Assembly: GCF_002847285.1 (NCBI RefSeq)
Contig: NZ_CP025407.1
Span: 6,327,001-6,391,000 of the forward strand
DNA length: 64,000 nucleotides
Direction of reading: 5' to 3'
From: Streptomyces sp. CMB-StM0423
GTDB lineage: Bacteria > Actinomycetota > Actinomycetes > Streptomycetales > Streptomycetaceae
Both the position numbers and the translations under genes were made by a program. Below are positions 15,851 to 23,857 of this stretch, in pieces (within the stretch, counting starts at the first letter, position 1; the number at the start of each line of letters is the position of its first letter). The notes under the pieces were generated by a model. The model was not told the origin of the DNA and ran no database searches. It saw nothing but the letters and a program-made list of their open reading frames with translations.

Positions 15851-16816
15851 ATGAGCGAAGAGCAGAACCGAGACAAGCCCGTACCCCACACCGCGGACAA
15901 GCCCCTGCGCGGGAAGGTCGCCCTGGTCGCGGGCGCCACGCGGGGCGCGGGCCGGGCCATCGCCGTGGGCCTGGGCGCGCTGGGCGCCACCGTGTACGCC
16001 ACCGGCCGTACGACCCGGCAGCACGTCAGCGAGGTCGGCCGCACCACCGAGACCATCGAGGGGACCGCCGAGCTGGCCACCGCGGCCGGCGGCGAGGGCG
16101 TCGCGGTCCGCGTCGACCACCTCGAAGCCGATCAGGTACGGGACCTGGTCGCCCGCATCGAGCGCGACCACGGCCGGCTCGACGTGCTGGTGAACGACGT
16201 CTGGGGCGGGGAGCACCTCGTCGAGTTCGGCAAGAAGATGTGGGAGGTCGACCTCGACCGCGGCCTCAGGATGATGGAACTCGGGGTCAAGACCCACATC
16301 ATCACCAGCCACTGCGCGCTGCCGCTGCTGCTGCGCACCGGCGGCGGGCTGGTGGTCGAGATCACCGACGGCACCGCGGAGGCCAACAAGCCGTACCGCG
16401 AGATGTTCTTCTACGACCTGACCAAGAACGCCCCGATCCGGATGGCCTTCGGCCTCAGCCACGAGCTGAAGGACGCCGGCGCCACCGCCCTCTCCCTCAC
16501 CCCCGGCTTCCTGCGCTCCGAGCAGATGCTCGACCACTTCGGTGTGGCCGAGGAGAACTGGCGCGACGCGATCGCCAAGGACAAGCACTTCGCGCTCTCC
16601 GAGACCCCCGCCCTCGTCGGCCGCGCGGTGGCGGCGCTGGCGGCGGACCCGGACAAGGCGCGGTGGAACGGGCAGTCGCTCTACAGCGGGCAGGTCGCCA
16701 AGGAGTACGGGTTCACGGACACCGACGGCACCGTGCCGGACAGCTGGCCGTACTTCCGTAAGGCCATGGCCGGCGAGGACCCCGGCGACCCGGAGAGCTA
16801 CCGGCTCCGGCCGTAG
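15851..16816 (+). CDS. Short-chain dehydrogenase/reductase
   Basis: A 321-residue SDR. The cofactor motif is AGATRGAGRAIA near residue 25, the NAG-like motif is replaced by LVNDVWGG, and the active-site pair is YDLTK (YxxxK). A Ser is expected before it but the segment reads EITDGTAEAN, so the catalytic serine position is unclear. ATG 15851 (MSEEQNRDK) is preferred; ATG 15821 in frame is the alternative. Its last 19 bases overlap the 3' end of the convergent YafY-type regulator, an unusual tail-to-tail overlap. The substrate is unknown. Confidence 0.88.
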   Translation: MSEEQNRDKPVPHTADKPLRGKVALVAGATRGAGRAIAVGLGALGATVYATGRTTRQHVSEVGRTTETIEGTAELATAAGGEGVAVRVDHLEADQVRDLVARIERDHGRLDVLVNDVWGGEHLVEFGKKMWEVDLDRGLRMMELGVKTHIITSHCALPLLLRTGGGLVVEITDGTAEANKPYREMFFYDLTKNAPIRMAFGLSHELKDAGATALSLTPGFLRSEQMLDHFGVAEENWRDAIAKDKHFALSETPALVGRAVAALAADPDKARWNGQSLYSGQVAKEYGFTDTDGTVPDSWPYFRKAMAGEDPGDPESYRLRP

Positions 16817-17802
16817 CGCGCGGCGCTGGCGGCCGCCGCCGCCGCGCACCGCGCGCGCAGCTCCGGCGGCCCCAGCACCTCCGCGTCCGGACCCAGGGCG
16901 AGGAGCTGGGTGTACGCCACGTCCACGGACTCCACCCGCAGCCGGACGGCCGTCCAGCCCCGCTCGTCGGGCTCGCCGGCCCCCGCCACGGCGTCCTCGG
17001 CGGCGAGCCGGTCCGTGACGTGCGGCAGCCGCCGCAGGCCGTCGGGGGAGAGCCGCAGCGTCACCTCGTCCCGCAGGATCGACCGCGCGAACGCCGCGGC
17101 CCGCTCCGCCCAGAAGCCCGGCAGGTCGAACTCCTCGTCCCGCTCGAAGCCCGCCCCGCCGCCGACGGCCGCGGCCCGCTCGAAGCGCTCCACGCGGTAG
17201 ACCCGGTACGCGCCTCCCGCCCCCGGCACCCGCGCGACCAGGTACCAGACGCCCGCCTTCAGCACCAGCCCGTACGGCTCGACCTCCCGCTCCACCGCCT
17301 CCGCCGCCGGCCGCCGCCGGTACGTCACCGCCAGCGTCCGGTCCGCCCACACCGCCTCCGCCACCGCCGGCAGCAGCTCCGGCACGTCCGGCTCCCGCCA
17401 CCACCCCGGCGCGTCGAGGTGGAACCGCTGCGCCGCGCTCTCCGGGGCGCCGCGCAGCTCCGGCAGCAGCGCCGCCGACACCTTCAGCCGCGCCGCGGAC
17501 GCCGCGTCCGCCAGCCCCATGTCCCGCAGCGCGCCCGGCACTCCGGACAGGAACAGCGCCTCCGCCTCGGTCCGCCCCAGGCCGGTGAGCCGGGTGCGGT
17601 AGCCGCCGACGAGCCGGTAGCCGCCGGTCCGCCCGCGGTCGGCGTAGACCGGCACCCCCGCCTCCCCGAGCGCCTGCACGTCCCGGGCGACGGTCCGCTC
17701 GGAGACCTCCAGACGCTCCGCCAGCTCGGCGGCGGTCATGGAGGGACGGGACTGGAGGAGCAGAACGAGGTGGATGAGGCGGGCGGCGCGCATGCCAGCC
17801 AT
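16798..17802 (-). CDS. YafY/DeoR-type regulator with HTH and WYL domains
   Basis: A 334-residue regulator. The N-terminal HTH_11 region reads LLLQSRPSMTAAELAERLEV and SERTVARDVQALGEAGVPVY. The middle and C-terminal part is a WYL domain (RRRPAAEAVEREVEPYGLVL, GVWYLVARV), a fold that senses ligands or nucleic acids. ATG 17802 is chosen (AGGAC 8 nt upstream); ATG 17793 is also possible. It is divergent from the NSS transporter 58 nt away, with a dyad between, and overlaps the SDR at its 3' end. It may control the transporter, itself or the SDR (inference). Confidence 0.87.
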   Translation of the reverse strand: MAGMRAARLIHLVLLLQSRPSMTAAELAERLEVSERTVARDVQALGEAGVPVYADRGRTGGYRLVGGYRTRLTGLGRTEAEALFLSGVPGALRDMGLADAASAARLKVSAALLPELRGAPESAAQRFHLDAPGWWREPDVPELLPAVAEAVWADRTLAVTYRRRPAAEAVEREVEPYGLVLKAGVWYLVARVPGAGGAYRVYRVERFERAAAVGGGAGFERDEEFDLPGFWAERAAAFARSILRDEVTLRLSPDGLRRLPHVTDRLAAEDAVAGAGEPDERGWTAVRLRVESVDVAYTQLLALGPDAEVLGPPELRARCAAAAAASAARYGRSR

Positions 17803-17817
17803 CTTGCAGCGTCCTGA

Positions 17818-17832
17818 TACCGTCCTTCGGTA
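17818..17832. promoter_or_regulatory. Candidate operator dyad TACCG-N5-CGGTA
   Basis: A perfect 5-bp inverted repeat with 5-nt spacer lies 16 nt upstream of the YafY start and 28 nt upstream of the transporter start. Its place in the short divergent gap is what an autoregulator's operator would have. No binding data; inference. Confidence 0.45.
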
Positions 17833-17859
17833 CTGCACCAAAGAACATGAGAGTTTTAT

Positions 17860-19407
17860 ATGTCCAACGAGCCTCGTGAGCGTTGGGGAAACCGGGCAGG
17901 CTTCCTCTTCGCCGCGATCGGATCCGCGGTCGGTCTCGGCAACATCTGGCGCTTTCCCTATGTCGCCTACGACAACGGCGGCGGCGCCTTCCTTCTGCCG
18001 TATCTCGTGGCGCTGCTGACGGCGGGACTCCCGCTTCTGATCATGGAATACGTCATCGGCCGCCGCTACCGCTCCTCCCCGCCCGGCGCCTACCGGCAGC
18101 TCTCCCGCCCCGCCGAGGCCATCGGCTGGTGGCAGGTGGCGATCTGCTTCGTGATCTCCGCGTACTACGCGGTGATCCTGGCCTGGGCCGTCCGCTATGT
18201 CGGCTTCTCGATCGACGAGTCGTGGGGCGACGACCCCAACGCCTTCTTCTCCGAGGACTTCCTCAAGTCCGGCGAACCCGGCACCGTCTCCACCTTCGTA
18301 CCCGGCGTGATGTGGCCACTGCTGGGGGTGTGGCTGGTCACACTCGTCATCCTCTGGCTCGGCGTGCGCCGCGGCATCGAGTGGGCGAACCGCGTCTTCA
18401 TCCCGGCGCTGCTGGTGTTCTTCGGCATCCTCGTGGTCCGCGCGGTCACCCTGGACGGCGCGGGGGAGGGCCTGGACGCCCTCTTCAAGCCGGACTGGGG
18501 GGCGCTGGGCGAGGGCAGCGTGTGGGTCGCCGCGTACGGGCAGATCTTCTTCTCGCTGTCCATCGGCTTCGGCATCATGATCACGTACGCCTCGTACCTG
18601 GGCCGCAAGTCGGACCTGTCCGGCTCGGCGCTCGTCGCCGGCTTCGCCAACAGCTCGTTCGAGATCCTGGCCGGCATCGGCGTGTTCTCGGTGCTCGGCT
18701 TCATGGCCGCGCAGCAGGGCGTGGGCGTCAACGAGCTGGCGACCTCGGGCGTCGGGCTGGCGTTCGTGGCGTTCCCGGCGATCATCTCCAGCATGCCGGG
18801 GGGTGCGTTCTTCGGCGTGATGTTCTTCCTGTCGCTGGTGATCGCCGGCCTGACCTCGCTGGTGAGCATCGTGCAGGTGCAGGTCGCCGCGGTCGAGGAC
18901 CGTACGGGTCTGTCCCGCAGGGCGGCCGTCGCGATCGTCGGCGGCGTGCTCACCGCGGTGTCGGTGCTGGCGTTCGCCAACGACGGCGGGCTCACGCTGC
19001 TCGACGCCGCCGACCACTTCATCAACCAGTACGGCATCGTGCTCGCCGGGCTCGTGTCGGTCGTCGTCGTGGCCTGGGTGCTGCGCCGGCTGCCGCTGCT
19101 CCAGCGGGACGCCAACGCCACGTCCGCGGTGCGGATGGGGCGGGTGTGGCTGGTGTGCCTGGGGCTCGTCACCCCGCTGGTGCTCGGCTGGATGATGGTC
19201 GACAGTCTGCGCACCGAGCTGGACGAGAACTACGGCGGCTACCCCGGCTCGTTCCTCGGCTGGGCCGGCTGGGGCGTCGCCGCCGGTGCGCTGCTCGTCG
19301 GCGTGCTGGCCGCGCTGGTCCCCTGGCGGCACCACGGCGACATCGGCGGCCGGGCGCCGGAGGCACGGCCCGTGGAGGACCTGGAACCGGCGAAGGAGGG
19401 CAACTGA
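17860..19407 (+). CDS. Sodium-dependent transporter, NSS family (MetP-like)
   Basis: A 515-residue permease of the neurotransmitter:sodium symporter family, with about 11-12 membrane helices. The family hallmark GNIWRFPYVAYDNGGGAF occurs in the first helix, and SSFEILAGIGVFSVLGF in a later one. It is followed by a MetS-like small subunit, a pairing known from Corynebacterium MetPS for methionine and alanine uptake, so an amino-acid substrate is likely. ATG 17860 has only a weak ribosome-binding site. The C-terminus ends in a hydrophilic tail and its stop overlaps the next start. Confidence 0.92.
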   Translation: MSNEPRERWGNRAGFLFAAIGSAVGLGNIWRFPYVAYDNGGGAFLLPYLVALLTAGLPLLIMEYVIGRRYRSSPPGAYRQLSRPAEAIGWWQVAICFVISAYYAVILAWAVRYVGFSIDESWGDDPNAFFSEDFLKSGEPGTVSTFVPGVMWPLLGVWLVTLVILWLGVRRGIEWANRVFIPALLVFFGILVVRAVTLDGAGEGLDALFKPDWGALGEGSVWVAAYGQIFFSLSIGFGIMITYASYLGRKSDLSGSALVAGFANSSFEILAGIGVFSVLGFMAAQQGVGVNELATSGVGLAFVAFPAIISSMPGGAFFGVMFFLSLVIAGLTSLVSIVQVQVAAVEDRTGLSRRAAVAIVGGVLTAVSVLAFANDGGLTLLDAADHFINQYGIVLAGLVSVVVVAWVLRRLPLLQRDANATSAVRMGRVWLVCLGLVTPLVLGWMMVDSLRTELDENYGGYPGSFLGWAGWGVAAGALLVGVLAALVPWRHHGDIGGRAPEARPVEDLEPAKEGN

Positions 19408-19514
19408 TGTCGGCGAGCGCCATCGTCATGCTGGTCGTCGCGATCGTGATCGTCTGGGGCGGCCTGGTCGCGGCGCTGCTGAAGCTGCGCAGCTTCCCGG
19501 ACGAGCCGGACTAG
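19407..19514 (+). CDS. metS: MetS-family small subunit of NSS transporter
   Basis: A 35-residue protein with one membrane helix (SAIVMLVVAIVIVWGGLVAAL) and a short hydrophilic tail LRSFPDEPD, the layout of MetS, an accessory peptide needed for uptake by MetP in Corynebacterium. Its ATG overlaps the transporter's stop (TGATG), and GGAGG lies 7-12 nt upstream, so the two are translated together. Too short for ordinary gene finders. Confidence 0.88.
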   Translation: MSASAIVMLVVAIVIVWGGLVAALLKLRSFPDEPD

Positions 19515-19574
19515 CCCCGGGCGGGCGCCCGGACGGGAACCGGGCGGCCGTATCGGGGTACGACCCCGCGGCCG

Positions 19575-19614
19575 GTACGGGCCCGGCCTGCATCCCCGCA
19601 GGCCGGGCCCGTAC
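19575..19614. terminator. Bidirectional terminator between metS and aceE
   Basis: A perfect 17-bp stem (19575-19591 and 19598-19614) with a 6-nt loop in the gap between convergent metS and aceE. It is one of the strongest hairpins in the window. Confidence 0.85.
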
Positions 19615-19649
19615 GTCGTACGCCGCAGCGCTCGGGCTCGGGTCCGGCC

Positions 19650-22355
19650 TCAGGCCAGCCCGTACTTCGCCGCCGCCGCCGCGACCGTCTCCTTCTTCAC
19701 CTCGCCTCGCCGCGCCAGCCGGTCCAGCACCGCCACCACGATCGACTCCGGGTCGACCCCGAAGTGCCGGCGGGCCGCCTCGCGGGTGTCGGAGAGGCCG
19801 AAGCCGTCCGTGCCCAGCGAGGTGTACTCCTGCGGGACCCACTGCGCGATCTGGTCGGGCACCTGCCGCATCCAGTCGCTGACGGCGAGAACCGGGCCCG
19901 GTGCGTCTTCCAGAGCACGGGTGACGTAGGGGACCCGGTCCTCGCCGCGAAGCTGCGCCGCGTCACAGGACAGGGCGTCACGGCGCAGCTCGCTCCAGGA
20001 GGTGGCGGACCAGACGTCGGCCGCGACACCCCAGTCCTCGGCGAGCAGTCGCTGGGCGTCGAGCGCCCAGTGGATGGCGGTGCCGGAGGCGAGCACCTGG
20101 GCGCGCGGGGCGTCCTCGGCGGCGGCCCCGGCAGTGGAGCCGGCGGGGGAGTCGGCGGTCCGGTAGCGGTAGAGGCCGCGGACGATGCCCTCCTCGACGC
20201 CCGCGGGCATCGGGGGCTGGACCTTCGGCTCGTTGTAGACGGTGAGGTAGTAGAAGACGTCCGGGTCCTCGCCGGGGGCGGCCTCGCCGTACATGCGGCG
20301 CAGCCCGTCCTTGACGATGACCGCCACCTCGTACGCGAACGCCGGGTCGTAGATCAGCGCCGCGGGGTTGGTGGAGGCGAGCAGCGGGGAGTGGCCGTCG
20401 GCGTGCTGCAGGCCCTCGCCGGTCATGGTGGTGCGGCCCGCGGTGGCGCCGACGACGAAGCCGCGGCCCAACTGGTCGGCGAGCGCCCAGAACTGGTCGC
20501 CGGTGCGCTGGAAGCCGAACATCGCGTAGAAGATGTAGAAGGGGATCATCGGCTCGCCGTGCGTCGCGTACGACGTGGCCGCGGCCGTGAAGGACGCCAG
20601 CGAACCGGCCTCCGTGATGCCCTCGTTGAGGATCTGCCCGTTCGCCGCCTCCTTGTAGTACAGGAGCTGGTCGCGGTCGACTGGGTCGTAGTTCTGCCCG
20701 CGCGGGGAGTAGATCCCGGCGCTCGGGAAGAGCGACTCCATGCCGAAGGTACGGGCCTCGTCCGGCACCACCGGCACCCAGCGGCGACCGGTCTCCTTGT
20801 CCCGCATGAGGTCCTTGACCAGGCGGACGAACGCCATCGTCGTCGCGATCTCCTGGCTGCCGGAGCCCTTCTTGAGCGCGTCGAACGGCTTCGCCGCCGG
20901 CTCCGGCAGCGCCGCCGGGTGCACCCGGCGGGCCGGCGCGGGGCCGCCGAGGGCGGCGCGGCGCTCCTGGAGGTAGCGCACCTCGGGGGAGTCGGGGCCG
21001 GGGTGCGCGTACGGCACGAGGTCGCCGTCGAGCGCGCTGTCCGGGATGGGCAGCTCCAGCAGGTCACGCATGTCGCGGAACTCGGCGCCGGTCAGCTTCT
21101 TCATCTGGTGGTTGGCGTTGCGCGACTCGAAGCCCTTGCCGAGCGTGTGGCCCTTGACGGTCTGCGCCAGGATCACGGTCGGCGCGCCCTCGTGCGCGAC
21201 GGCGGCACGGTACGCGGCGTAGACCTTCCGCGGCTCGTGACCACCGCGGGAGAGGTGGAAGCAGTCGAGGATCTTGTCGTCGCTGAGCAGCTTCGCCAGT
21301 TCGGCGAGCGCGGGCTCGGCGCCGAAGAAGTGCTCGCGGATGTACGCGGCGTCGCGGGTGGCGTAGGTCTGGAACTGCGCGTCCGGCACGGCCCGCAGTC
21401 GGCGGGCGAGCGCGCCGGTGGTGTCGAGCGCGAGCAGCTCGTCCCAGGCGGAGCCCCAGAGCGACTTGACGACGTTCCAGCCGGCGCCGCGGAACTGGGC
21501 CTCCAGCTCCTGTACGACCTTGAAGTTGGCGCGTACGGGGCCGTCGAGGCGCTGGAGGTTGCAGTTGATGACGAAGGTGAGGTTGTCGAGCTGCTCGCGG
21601 GCGGCGAGGGCGAGCGCGGCGGTCGACTCGGGCTCGTCCATCTCGCCGTCGCCGAGGAAGGCCCACACGTGGCTGGCGGAGGTGTCCTTGATGCCGCGGT
21701 TGGCGAGGTAGCGGTTGAACCGCGCCTGGTAGATCGCGGAGATCGGGCCGAGGCCCATGGAGACGGTCGGGAACTCCCACAGCCACGGCAGCCGCCGCGG
21801 GTGCGGGTACGAGGGCAGCCCCTCGACGGCGCCGGGCGCGGCCTCCTGGCGGAACCGGTCGAGGTGGGCCTCGGTGAGCCGGCCGTCGAGGAAGGCGCGG
21901 GCGTAGATGCCGGGGGAGGCGTGGCCCTGGATGTAGAGCTGGTCGCCGGAGCCGGGGGCGCGGGGGTCGTCCTTGCCGCGGAAGAAGTGGTTGAAGCCGG
22001 TCTCGTAGAGCCAGGCCGCGGAGGCGAAGGTGGCGATGTGCCCCCCGAGCCCGAACCGGGACCCGCGGGTCACCATGGCGGCGGCGTTCCACCGGTTCCA
22101 CGCGGCGACCCGCCGCTCCAGCCCGGGATCGCCGGGCAGCTCGGGCTCGGCGGCGGTGGGGATGGTGTTGACGTACGGCGTCTCCAGCAATGACGGCACG
22201 TCCAGACCGGCGTCCCCGGCGTGCGCGACGGTACGGCGCAGCACCTGCGCGGCCCGGTCGGGCCCGGCGTGCCGCACCACCGCGTCCAGGGACTCCCGCC
22301 ACTCGGCGGTCTCCTGCGGGTCGCGGTCGGGGAGCTGGTCGAGCTGACTCTGCAT
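19650..22355 (-). CDS. aceE: Pyruvate dehydrogenase E1 component, homodimeric type
   Basis: A 901-residue thiamine-diphosphate enzyme that decarboxylates pyruvate and acetylates the lipoyl arm of E2. The ThDP/Mg motif runs from GDGEMDEPES to FVINCNLQRLDGPVRAN. Other family blocks are HASPGIYARAFLDGRL and AGRTTMTGEGLQHADGHS. ATG 22355 (MQSQLDQLPDRDPQ) follows GAGGAGGT by about 7 nt. No E2 or E3 gene is beside it; SucB and Lpd encoded at 30-33.5 kb are the probable partners. A promoter region with two dyads lies upstream, and a GntR-type regulator gene is about 740 nt further on in the same direction. Confidence 0.96.
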   Translation of the reverse strand: MQSQLDQLPDRDPQETAEWRESLDAVVRHAGPDRAAQVLRRTVAHAGDAGLDVPSLLETPYVNTIPTAAEPELPGDPGLERRVAAWNRWNAAAMVTRGSRFGLGGHIATFASAAWLYETGFNHFFRGKDDPRAPGSGDQLYIQGHASPGIYARAFLDGRLTEAHLDRFRQEAAPGAVEGLPSYPHPRRLPWLWEFPTVSMGLGPISAIYQARFNRYLANRGIKDTSASHVWAFLGDGEMDEPESTAALALAAREQLDNLTFVINCNLQRLDGPVRANFKVVQELEAQFRGAGWNVVKSLWGSAWDELLALDTTGALARRLRAVPDAQFQTYATRDAAYIREHFFGAEPALAELAKLLSDDKILDCFHLSRGGHEPRKVYAAYRAAVAHEGAPTVILAQTVKGHTLGKGFESRNANHQMKKLTGAEFRDMRDLLELPIPDSALDGDLVPYAHPGPDSPEVRYLQERRAALGGPAPARRVHPAALPEPAAKPFDALKKGSGSQEIATTMAFVRLVKDLMRDKETGRRWVPVVPDEARTFGMESLFPSAGIYSPRGQNYDPVDRDQLLYYKEAANGQILNEGITEAGSLASFTAAATSYATHGEPMIPFYIFYAMFGFQRTGDQFWALADQLGRGFVVGATAGRTTMTGEGLQHADGHSPLLASTNPAALIYDPAFAYEVAVIVKDGLRRMYGEAAPGEDPDVFYYLTVYNEPKVQPPMPAGVEEGIVRGLYRYRTADSPAGSTAGAAAEDAPRAQVLASGTAIHWALDAQRLLAEDWGVAADVWSATSWSELRRDALSCDAAQLRGEDRVPYVTRALEDAPGPVLAVSDWMRQVPDQIAQWVPQEYTSLGTDGFGLSDTREAARRHFGVDPESIVVAVLDRLARRGEVKKETVAAAAAKYGLA

Positions 22356-22387
22356 GGCAACTACCTCCTCGACCGACTGTAAGTCTC

Positions 22388-22442
22388 CGATCGATGATCG
22401 ATCAAAGGTTGGACGACAAAATACTTCCGAAACCAGAAAGTA
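22388..22442. promoter_or_regulatory. Dyads upstream of aceE
   Basis: GATCGATGATCGATC (about 22389-22403) is a near-perfect palindrome, and TACTT (22422-22426) with AAGTA (22438-22442) forms a second inverted repeat. Both lie 33-87 nt ahead of the aceE start in an AT-rich patch unusual for this genome. Likely promoter/operator sites; the binding protein is unknown. Confidence 0.45.
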
Positions 22443-22479
22443 GGCATGCCGTGCCATCTCCTCGTGCACGCGGTGCCTG

Positions 22480-23097
22480 CGGCCGGCACGGCGGGGTAGC
22501 CCCGGCCCGGGTCGCGGGCCGTACGCGGTGGGACCCGCCTACGGGCGTCGCCTGCGGCAGCGGGGTGCGGGACCGAAGCCCTGGAAGGCGGCGGTACGCG
22601 GTACGGGCGGCACGGGCAGTGCGGTCGGGGAGCGGCCCCGGACCCGGCCCGGTGCGCCGCAGGGGTGTCCGCGCGGGGCCCGAAGGTGCCCGGCGAGCCC
22701 ATGCGCGGGGGAGCCTGCGGCGGGATGAGAGCCCCGGTAGAGGCCGGGGGCGGAACTCCGCGGGGACGGGGCGCGAGGCCCGTAGGAGGACAGGGGGCCC
22801 AGCCCCATGGGCACGGAGGCCCCACGGCAGAGCGTCCGGCCGGGTCCGGTCCCGGCTCGGGACGAGCCCCGCGGGGTCGTGGGGCGGAGCTTCCGGCCGA
22901 GTCCGGGGCGCGTCGTGCCGCGAGAGGGGCCGGCGCAGCCCTGCGAGGGCAGGGGCGCAGCTCCGAGCCGGGGCGCGTACGGGGCCTGAGGCGATCCCCG
23001 GGCCGGGGGCGGAGCCCTCGTCGCGTTCGGTGCACAGCGCCTGGAGGGCGGGGCGTAGCCCCGCGGGGCGGTGGGGCGGGGTCCCCAGGGGGCCCGG
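22480..23097. repeat. Palindrome-rich noncoding stretch, GGGGC-N-GCCCC type
   Basis: About 620 nt with no credible gene, although frames stay open on both strands. It has at least seven short palindromic words of the form GGGGCGNAGCCCC or close variants (near 22490, 22748, 22797, 22890, 22960, 23005 and 23055). These resemble small interspersed hairpins common in Streptomyces intergenic DNA. It separates aceE from the GntR regulator. Confidence 0.6.
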
Positions 23098-23721
23098 TTA
23101 CGCGGGGGCGCAGCCCAGGACGTGGGATTTGACCAGTTCTGCGATGGCCGGGTCGCGGCGGCGGAAGGCTTCCACGATCTCCGCGTGCTCCTCCGCGTAC
23201 GACTGCTGGCGCGTGCCCAGCCAGCGGATCGCCAGCGACGTGTAGATCTCGATCCCCAGCGACTCCCACGTGTGCAGCAGCACGCTGTTGCCCGACGCGC
23301 GCACCAGCTCCCGGTGGAACGCCACCGTGTGCCTGACCTGCGCCCCGCCGTCCCCCTTCGCGTCCGCCTCCCGCAGCGCCGCCACGTGCGGCTCCAGCGC
23401 CGAGACGTCCGTCGCCAGCCGCGGTGCCGCCAGCTCCGCCGCGATCTGCTCCAGGCCGGCCCGTACCGGATAGATCTCCTCCAGATCCGCCGCCGTCAGG
23501 TCGCGGACCCGTACGCCCTTGTTCGGCGCCGACTCGATCAGCCGCATGCTCTCCAGCTCGCGCAGCGCCTCGCGCACCGGCGTCTGGCTGACCTCCAGCT
23601 CGACCGCGATCCGCCGCTCCACGATCCGCTCGCCCGGCTTCCACCGGCCGCTGACGACGCCCTCCACGATGTGCTCGCGGATCTGCTCGCGCAGCGACGG
23701 ATGGACGACGGTAGGGGGCAT
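23098..23721 (-). CDS. GntR-family regulator, FCD (FadR) subclass
   Basis: A 207-residue repressor. The winged HTH contains GRWKPGERIVERRIAVELEV and SQTPVREALRELESMRL. The C-terminal FCD effector domain keeps the metal-site histidines in VAFHRELVRASGN, EEHAEIV and VKSHV. ATG 23721 is chosen because GAGGAG lies 8 nt ahead; the upstream ATG 23727 would overlap that site. Effectors of this class are usually small organic acids. Being upstream of aceE on the same strand it could respond to a pyruvate-pathway acid, but this is inference from position only. Confidence 0.88.
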   Translation of the reverse strand: MPPTVVHPSLREQIREHIVEGVVSGRWKPGERIVERRIAVELEVSQTPVREALRELESMRLIESAPNKGVRVRDLTAADLEEIYPVRAGLEQIAAELAAPRLATDVSALEPHVAALREADAKGDGGAQVRHTVAFHRELVRASGNSVLLHTWESLGIEIYTSLAIRWLGTRQQSYAEEHAEIVEAFRRRDPAIAELVKSHVLGCAPA

Positions 23722-23857
23722 CGGCATCTCCTCGGGGTGCTCACACAGACGTGCAGGGGGTGCAGACGAGAATACGGCGCCCCCGCCCGGACCGGAGCCG
23801 GACGGGGACGCCGCGGAGGTGCGCGTCAGCATGCGTCAGCGCGCGTGGTGCCCTCGC

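Noticed and set aside
22190..23245. Long ORFs in the aceE-GntR spacer
   Set aside because: Composition is Gly/Arg/Pro-rich in all frames and no start with a ribosome-binding site or domain was found.
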